Assembly (NCBI GenBank): GCA_910577225.1
Contig: CAJTMV010000041.1
Location: 1-35,178 of the forward strand
From: an uncultured Eubacterium sp.
GTDB lineage: Bacteria; Bacillota; Clostridia; Lachnospirales; Lachnospiraceae
DNA length: 35,178 nt
Direction: 5' to 3'
Positions 31,456 to 35,178 of the stretch are shown here, one piece after another (the first letter of the stretch is position 1; each line of letters begins with the position of its first letter). The notes under the pieces are model-generated. The model did not search any database. It saw only the letters and a program-made list of their open reading frames with translations, and was not told the origin of the DNA. The position numbers were made by a program, and so were the translations under genes.

Positions 31456-33546
31456 TTATTCTTCAATATCGACCAGCTTGTTTGCACGGGCTTCGATCTC
31501 ACGTTTTTGTACGTCTTCCGGCGCCTGTTCATAACGTGCCGGCTCATAACGGTAAACGCCTTCTCCGCCGGTAATCGAACGCAGTACCGTGGTATAGCCG
31601 TCCAGTTCGTTATAAGGAATATCAGCAACAATCTCCTGTTTGCCGCCTTCTACCGGATTCATACCAAGCACACGCGCACGGCGTTTATTCAGATCTCCCA
31701 TAATGTCGCCGGTATATTTATCTGATGCCGTAACCGTAAGCGATGCGATCGGCTCTAACAGAACCGGTGACGCCTGTAAAAATCCCTTTTTGAACGCCTG
31801 TGCCGCAGCCACTTTAAATGCAAGCTCTGAAGAATCTACCGGATGATAGGATCCGTCGTACAGGTTTGCCTTGATGCCGACAACCGGATAAGCTGCCAGC
31901 GGACCGCTTTTTACCGATTCCTGAATCCCCTTTTCAACTGCAGGGAAATAGTTTTTCGGTACCGCGCCGCCTACGACTGTCTGGGAAAATTCATACGATT
32001 CCTCCAGATTTCCGGATGGCTCAAATGTCATTTTTACATGTCCGTACTGCCCGTGTCCACCGGACTGTTTCTTATATTTGTATTCAACGTCTGCTTTCTT
32101 TCTTATTGTTTCGCGGAATGCAACTTTTGCTTTTCCAAGCTCGATCTCTACTTTATAACGGTTTAACAGCTTGCTGACAACAACGTCCAGCTGCTGTTCG
32201 CCAATACCGTATAAGAGCGTCTGACCGTTTGCGCTATCGTTGACTACTTTTAACGTCAGATCTTCATGCGTCAGCTTGGTCAGCGCCTGGGACGCTTTAT
32301 CCACATCCGCTTTATTTTTCACTTTATAACGCTTGCATGTATAAGGTGTGGACAGCGACGTACGGATATACAGAATCGGATTTGCCTTTGTGGAAAGGGA
32401 ATCCGTCGTACGTGCTTTGTTCAGCTTTGCAAGCGCGCCGATATCTCCGGCATGAAGTTCTTTGACTTCTTCTGCTTTTGCACCTCTCATCACATAGAGT
32501 TTCCCGATCTTTTCTTCAGTATCCCTGTGATAATTTAACATTACGTCGTCCGTCTTCAAAACGCCTGAATTTACCTTGATCAGAGAATATTTTCCAATAA
32601 ACGGGTCCTGTATGGTCTTAAATATGTAAGCGGACTTCGGCTTTGAAAAATCATAATCTGCCTGATACACTTCGTTGGTCGTAGCGTTAATTCCTGCACA
32701 GGATCTTTTATCCGGACTCGGGAAATATTTTGTAATATCGTCCAGCAGCGTATATACGCCCTGTGCGAGAATACACGAACCCATCGAAACAGGTACGATG
32801 CTGCCGTCCAAAACGTTCACACGCAGCGCCTGACGAATTTCATTTTCTGAAAATTCCTCGCCGTTAAAATAACGATCCATAAACTCTTCGCTTGTCTCTG
32901 CAACTGCTTCTACCAGCGCTTCTCTGCATTTTTCCAGATTTGGAACCGAATAATCCGGCATATCCATCGGCACGACTTCGCCTTTTTCATTCCAGCGGTT
33001 CGCCGTCTGCGCCACAATATTTACATAGCCGATAAACTTCTCGTTTTCACGAATCGGCAGATGGAACGGAGCAATTTTTTTGCCGTACAGCTTCTGAAGA
33101 TCTTCCGCCACCTGTCGGAAACTTGCGTTATCAATATCCATATCCGTTACAAAAAACATACGCGGCAGTTTATAACGCTCGCACATTTCCCACGCTTTTT
33201 TTGTACCGACCTCAATACCAGCTTTGCCGCTGACTACGATAATTGCGGCGTCCGCCACACTGACGGCTTCTTCTGCCTCGCCTACAAAGTCAAAATATCC
33301 TGGCGTATCTAAAATATTAATCTTTGTATTATCCCATAAAATCGGAATGACCGTTGTCTGAATCGAAAATGAACGTTTGATCTCTTCTTTATCGAAATCA
33401 CTGACCGTATTTCCATCGCTGATTTTTCCCATGCGGCCTGTCTGTCCGGACAGATACGCCATTGCCTCCACAAGACTGGTTTTTCCTGCTCCACCGTGTC
33501 CCAAAAGCACCACGTTACGTATCCTGTCTGTTGTAAATACCTCCAT
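31456..33546 (-). CDS. Divergent elongation factor G-like GTPase (EF-G-II/FusA2 type)
   Basis: This 696-residue protein has the five-domain EF-G layout, with domain IV GGHGQYGHVKMTFEP and C-terminal DIMGDLNKRRARVLGMNP. Its GTPase motifs are altered: P-loop GHGGAGKTS (residues 16-24), switch II DTPGYFDF (80-87) with Tyr84 where translational EF-G has the catalytic His, and TDMD (134-137) in place of NKxD. This matches the second EF-G class, whose role (ribosome recycling, stress or tetracycline-type protection) is unsettled. AGGAGG lies 11 bases before the ATG at 33546; the longer reading to 33621 would overlap the promoter. It is unlikely to be the main EF-G, which usually sits in the str operon. 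Confidence 0.88.
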   Translation of the reverse strand: MEVFTTDRIRNVVLLGHGGAGKTSLVEAMAYLSGQTGRMGKISDGNTVSDFDKEEIKRSFSIQTTVIPILWDNTKINILDTPGYFDFVGEAEEAVSVADAAIIVVSGKAGIEVGTKKAWEMCERYKLPRMFFVTDMDIDNASFRQVAEDLQKLYGKKIAPFHLPIRENEKFIGYVNIVAQTANRWNEKGEVVPMDMPDYSVPNLEKCREALVEAVAETSEEFMDRYFNGEEFSENEIRQALRVNVLDGSIVPVSMGSCILAQGVYTLLDDITKYFPSPDKRSCAGINATTNEVYQADYDFSKPKSAYIFKTIQDPFIGKYSLIKVNSGVLKTDDVMLNYHRDTEEKIGKLYVMRGAKAEEVKELHAGDIGALAKLNKARTTDSLSTKANPILYIRTSLSTPYTCKRYKVKNKADVDKASQALTKLTHEDLTLKVVNDSANGQTLLYGIGEQQLDVVVSKLLNRYKVEIELGKAKVAFRETIRKKADVEYKYKKQSGGHGQYGHVKMTFEPSGNLEESYEFSQTVVGGAVPKNYFPAVEKGIQESVKSGPLAAYPVVGIKANLYDGSYHPVDSSELAFKVAAAQAFKKGFLQASPVLLEPIASLTVTASDKYTGDIMGDLNKRRARVLGMNPVEGGKQEIVADIPYNELDGYTTVLRSITGGEGVYRYEPARYEQAPEDVQKREIEARANKLVDIEE

Positions 33547-33598
33547 GAATCTCTTTACCTCCTGCACATATATTTGTTTTGTTACAAACACTATATTA

Positions 33599-33627
33599 AT
33601 TTTAACAAAGTTCATGGGCAATTACAA
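33599..33627 (-). promoter_or_regulatory. Promoter of the EF-G-like gene
   Basis: TTGTAA (33622-33627) and TAAAAT (33599-33604) on the minus strand are 17 bases apart. The expected start near 33592 leaves a leader of about 46 bases. Confidence 0.55.
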
Positions 33628-33731
33628 CAATTATTTCATTTTTTTGCAGGATTTATCTGTCAAAAAGTAACAGTTCGGATGCGAATGGTATTTACCTGGC
33701 AGGGGGTCGGTAAAATTATAGTTAATACAAC

Positions 33732-33773
33732 ATCATAAACCCCGGAAGACTGCTGCCCTCCGGGGTTTATGAT
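33732..33773 (-). terminator. Perfect 15-bp hairpin after the small antitoxin-like gene
   Basis: Arms 33732-33746 and 33759-33773 pair perfectly around a 12-base loop. It lies 22 bases past the stop at 33796 and separates that unit from the EF-G-like gene promoter. The following minus-strand sequence (GTTGTATT) has few T residues, so efficiency is uncertain. Confidence 0.6.
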
Positions 33774-33795
33774 TCCTGACGCAATTTTATTTTAC

Positions 33796-34008
33796 TTAAT
33801 CCCATTCTATATCACTATCTTTTATATACTCTCCATGATCCATTCTCTTTTCAGCGGTTTCCAACCTCTCCCTTTCTTCAAGGGTTAATTTCGTAAAGTC
33901 CGGGTCCCATGCAAGCACCAGCCTTTTAATAAACTGGCTTGCAAATTCCTGCTCACTTTCCGGCAACATTTCAAGCATTCGTACTGATTCCTGAACTATC
34001 TGTGTCAT
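33796..34008 (-). CDS. Small antitoxin-like protein of 70 residues
   Basis: The protein is helical and acidic, with LPESEQEFASQFIKRL and a C-terminal stretch LTLEERERLETAEKRM...SDIEWD. This resembles the C-terminal segments of small antitoxin-type proteins in Clostridia. The ATG at 34008 is preceded by GGAGG; the ATG at 34023 overlaps that site. It starts 19 bases after the RHH gene stop, so they form an operon. No toxin (RelE, HicA, BrnT or similar) is seen beside them. The antitoxin label is an inference from size, charge and the RHH partner. Confidence 0.55.
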   Translation of the reverse strand: MTQIVQESVRMLEMLPESEQEFASQFIKRLVLAWDPDFTKLTLEERERLETAEKRMDHGEYIKDSDIEWD

Positions 34009-34027
34009 ATTCCTTTCCTCCATTTAT

Positions 34028-34369
34028 TTATAAATATCTCCGCGACTTCCTATCTCCATGATAATTTGGTATTAGCTCTCTTCCTGTATCACGCATATAC
34101 TTCTCTTTTACTGCTGTGACAATATACTTATTGCGTGACATTCCCTGCTCTTTCGCGGCTTCTTTCAGCTTTACTTTGATTCCTTTTGGCAATATCATTT
34201 CTGTCCGGTCATAGTGCTTTCTTGTATATTCATTTTTAGCCTTTGTTGCCGCCGGTCCCCGTGTAACTGTCCACTTTTTCTTTTCTTCCTCTGCTCCTGC
34301 CTGCTTTCTTCTGCATTTCCCATATCTGGAACCGCCTCCTTTTTCCACTATGCAAACATTATAGCACAT
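34028..34369 (-). CDS. Ribbon-helix-helix protein with frameshifted 5' end (possible pseudogene)
   Basis: The frame carries an Arc/CopG-type ribbon-helix-helix: strand RTEMILPKG, helix VKLKEAAKEQG, turn MSRN and helix KYIVTAVKEKY. Such proteins bind DNA as dimers and often act as antitoxins. The only in-frame ATG before the strand is at 34369, but it lies inside the -10 region (TATAAT at 34358-34363), so it is probably not transcribed. The ATGs near AGGAGG (34323 and 34316) are in the other two frames. Removing one CAGG from the CAGGCAGG at 34296-34303 would join ATG 34316 to the RHH frame. Either the gene is recently broken or it uses a non-standard start. The coordinates given are the open frame, not a proven start. 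Confidence 0.5.
   Translation of the reverse strand: MCYNVCIVEKGGGSRYGKCRRKQAGAEEEKKKWTVTRGPAATKAKNEYTRKHYDRTEMILPKGIKVKLKEAAKEQGMSRNKYIVTAVKEKYMRDTGRELIPNYHGDRKSRRYL
34358..34366 (-). promoter_or_regulatory. Extended -10 promoter of the RHH unit
   Basis: TGCTATAAT on the minus strand is a perfect extended -10 (TATAAT at 34358-34363). No good -35 is present. The expected start near 34351 lies 11 bases before the AGGAGG at 34335-34340. Confidence 0.5.
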
Positions 34370-34396
34370 ATTTTTGTTTTACGTAAGTATATAAAT

Positions 34397-34498
34397 TTAA
34401 TATTGCTGTGGTACATATTTTGCAAATGTATATACCTTGCATAACGCTTCCCTGTCCTGCATGGATTCGACCAGACGCACAATCTCCACTTTGTACAT
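34397..34498 (-). CDS. Possible 33-residue peptide, RHH/antitoxin-region ORF
   Basis: A minus-strand ATG at 34498, weakly preceded by AGGAATGAACAAG, opens a frame reading MYKVEIVRLVESMQDREALCK and on to a stop at 34397. The sequence is amphipathic and helical, like the short C-terminal tails that follow HTH domains in some Clostridial regulators. It may be a remnant of such a gene or a standalone peptide. It lies just upstream of the RHH promoter and next to the tandem repeats. Confidence 0.3.
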   Translation of the reverse strand: MYKVEIVRLVESMQDREALCKVYTFAKYVPQQY

Positions 34499-34533
34499 AT
34501 CTTGTTCATTCCTGCTTCCAATCCCGATCACCG

Positions 34534-34965
34534 TACTGCCTGCCAGCTGGTACAGACACTGTTTACCAGACAGTTTTGGATGAATACATTTCAGTTATCG
34601 TAAATTTGCATAGCATCACACTTCAGGATGCTGTCTGCAGACGAAAACTCTTCCCTGAGCGCTTCTTTCCGTCTCATACCGCCTTTTTCAGATTCCTGCC
34701 TGCTGGCACAGACGCTGTTTGCCAGACAATTTCAGATGTATACATTCAGTTATTGTAAATTTGTATAGCATGACTTTTCCAGAAGCTGTTGTCTGCAGCT
34801 GAAAACCCTGCCTGCCGAGATCCTTTGCGTCATATGCCGCCTTTTTCAGATTCCTGCCCGCCGGCACAGACACTGTCTGCCGAACAGTTTTGGATACTTA
34901 TATTGCAATTATTGGAAATTTACATAGCATGACATATACAAACGCTGCTTACGATGAGAACTCTG
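34534..34965. repeat. Degenerate tandem array, about 157-bp period, three copies
   Basis: Matching blocks recur at a fixed spacing. CAGACACTGTTTACCAGACA at 34553 recurs with changes at 34709 and 34867. TAAATTTGCATAGCATCAC at 34601 recurs at 34756 and 34915. CGCCTTTTTCAGATTCCTGC is identical at 34680 and 34838. Spacings are 155-159 bases. Copy 1 is the most diverged and copy 3 is partial. A still weaker copy may lie at about 34430-34530. No open frame spans a unit consistently, so this is non-coding or decayed coding sequence. The stretch from 34966 to the end of the window holds no supported gene. Confidence 0.75.
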
Positions 34966-35073
34966 CCTTGAGCAATTCCCTGAAGGAACATGAAAATGCA
35001 GTTTTTTTGCAAGGGTGAAATTTGGTACTTACACATATGCAGTCAACAATCAACAATTCACATAAGCTAATTA

Positions 35074-35082
35074 TGTTATAAT
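35074..35082 (+). promoter_or_regulatory. Extended -10-like element near the window end
   Basis: TGTTATAAT on the plus strand is a perfect extended -10 with no clear -35. It could drive a gene beyond the window; an ATG at 35161, eight bases after GGAG, might be its start, but only 18 bases remain. Confidence 0.25.
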
Positions 35083-35178
35083 TAAATAATCTATATTTTC
35101 CATTTAAATACAGCCACAAAACAGTGTGCGAGACAGCTGAAAGAGGCCCCGGAGCGGACCGCATGGGACTGAGCGGAC

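Noticed and set aside
34688..34873. 61-residue minus-strand frame inside the tandem repeats
   Set aside because: The equivalent frame is interrupted in the other copies and there is no ribosome binding site, so it is probably chance or decayed.
34534..34965. CRISPR array
   Set aside because: Repeats are about 157 bp with gradual divergence, not short identical repeats with unique spacers, and no cas genes are near.
34949..35164. 71-residue minus-strand frame at the window end
   Set aside because: No ribosome binding site, low-complexity Leu/Cys content, and it crosses an AT-rich region with a plus-strand -10.

Overview
The window looks like a chromosomal stretch from a Gram-positive, probably spore-forming member of the Clostridia, most likely Lachnospiraceae. 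This rests on recalled family resemblance, not a search. The evidence is the gene order ABC-F / rex / nnr / alr / mazF, a eukaryote-type NADP isocitrate dehydrogenase, TepA, a Rex repressor, a bacteriohemerythrin, strong AGGAGG ribosome binding sites and moderate GC. There are no rRNA or tRNA genes, no CRISPR array, no integrase and no recognisable insertion sequence.

Layout. 1-2230: rlmH (-) is divergent from a zinc-ribbon membrane protein and xpt (+); rlmH and the membrane gene appear to share one -10 element. xpt ends in a 115-base nested palindrome. 2246-20403: an almost unbroken minus-strand block holds housekeeping genes: a zinc-ribbon/TPR-like surface protein, folD, ftsK/spoIIIE, uppP, tepA, glgA, yebC, a CorC-like CBS protein, mazF, alr, nnr, rex, an ABC-F ATPase and icd. 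Promoters can be placed before icd, the ABC-F gene, the CBS gene, tepA and uppP. This suggests one long unit from the ABC-F gene through rex, nnr and alr to mazF. 20453-22144: a small-gene island holds an 80-residue Cys/Gly-rich protein behind a sigma-K-like promoter, a 50-residue gene and two small helical proteins, separated by strong hairpin terminators. 22231-24927: an ECF sigma factor with its probable membrane anti-sigma factor, then a hemerythrin / CheX-like / receiver fusion. 24943-25566 is non-coding with two sizeable dyads. 25601-33546: a secreted protein with 18 exact 21-residue leucine-rich repeats, leuS, a secreted beta-propeller-like protein with an InlB-type repeat, and a divergent EF-G paralogue. 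33732-35178: a small accessory region with an antitoxin-like gene, a ribbon-helix-helix gene whose 5' end looks frameshifted, a possible 33-residue ORF and a degenerate tandem array of about 157 bp.

Functionally the block joins cell-envelope work (uppP recycles undecaprenyl phosphate, alr makes D-alanine, ftsK moves DNA) with redox and metabolite repair (rex, nnr, icd) and translation (rlmH, leuS, ABC-F, EF-G-like, MazF).

No complete new multi-gene system is evident. The most unusual signals are the 157-bp tandem array beside the frameshifted RHH gene, the Cys-rich small protein with its sporulation-type promoter, the nested palindrome after xpt, the hemerythrin-receiver fusion, and short tandem duplications that straddle the stop codons of three separate genes (glgA, the CBS gene and the LRR gene).
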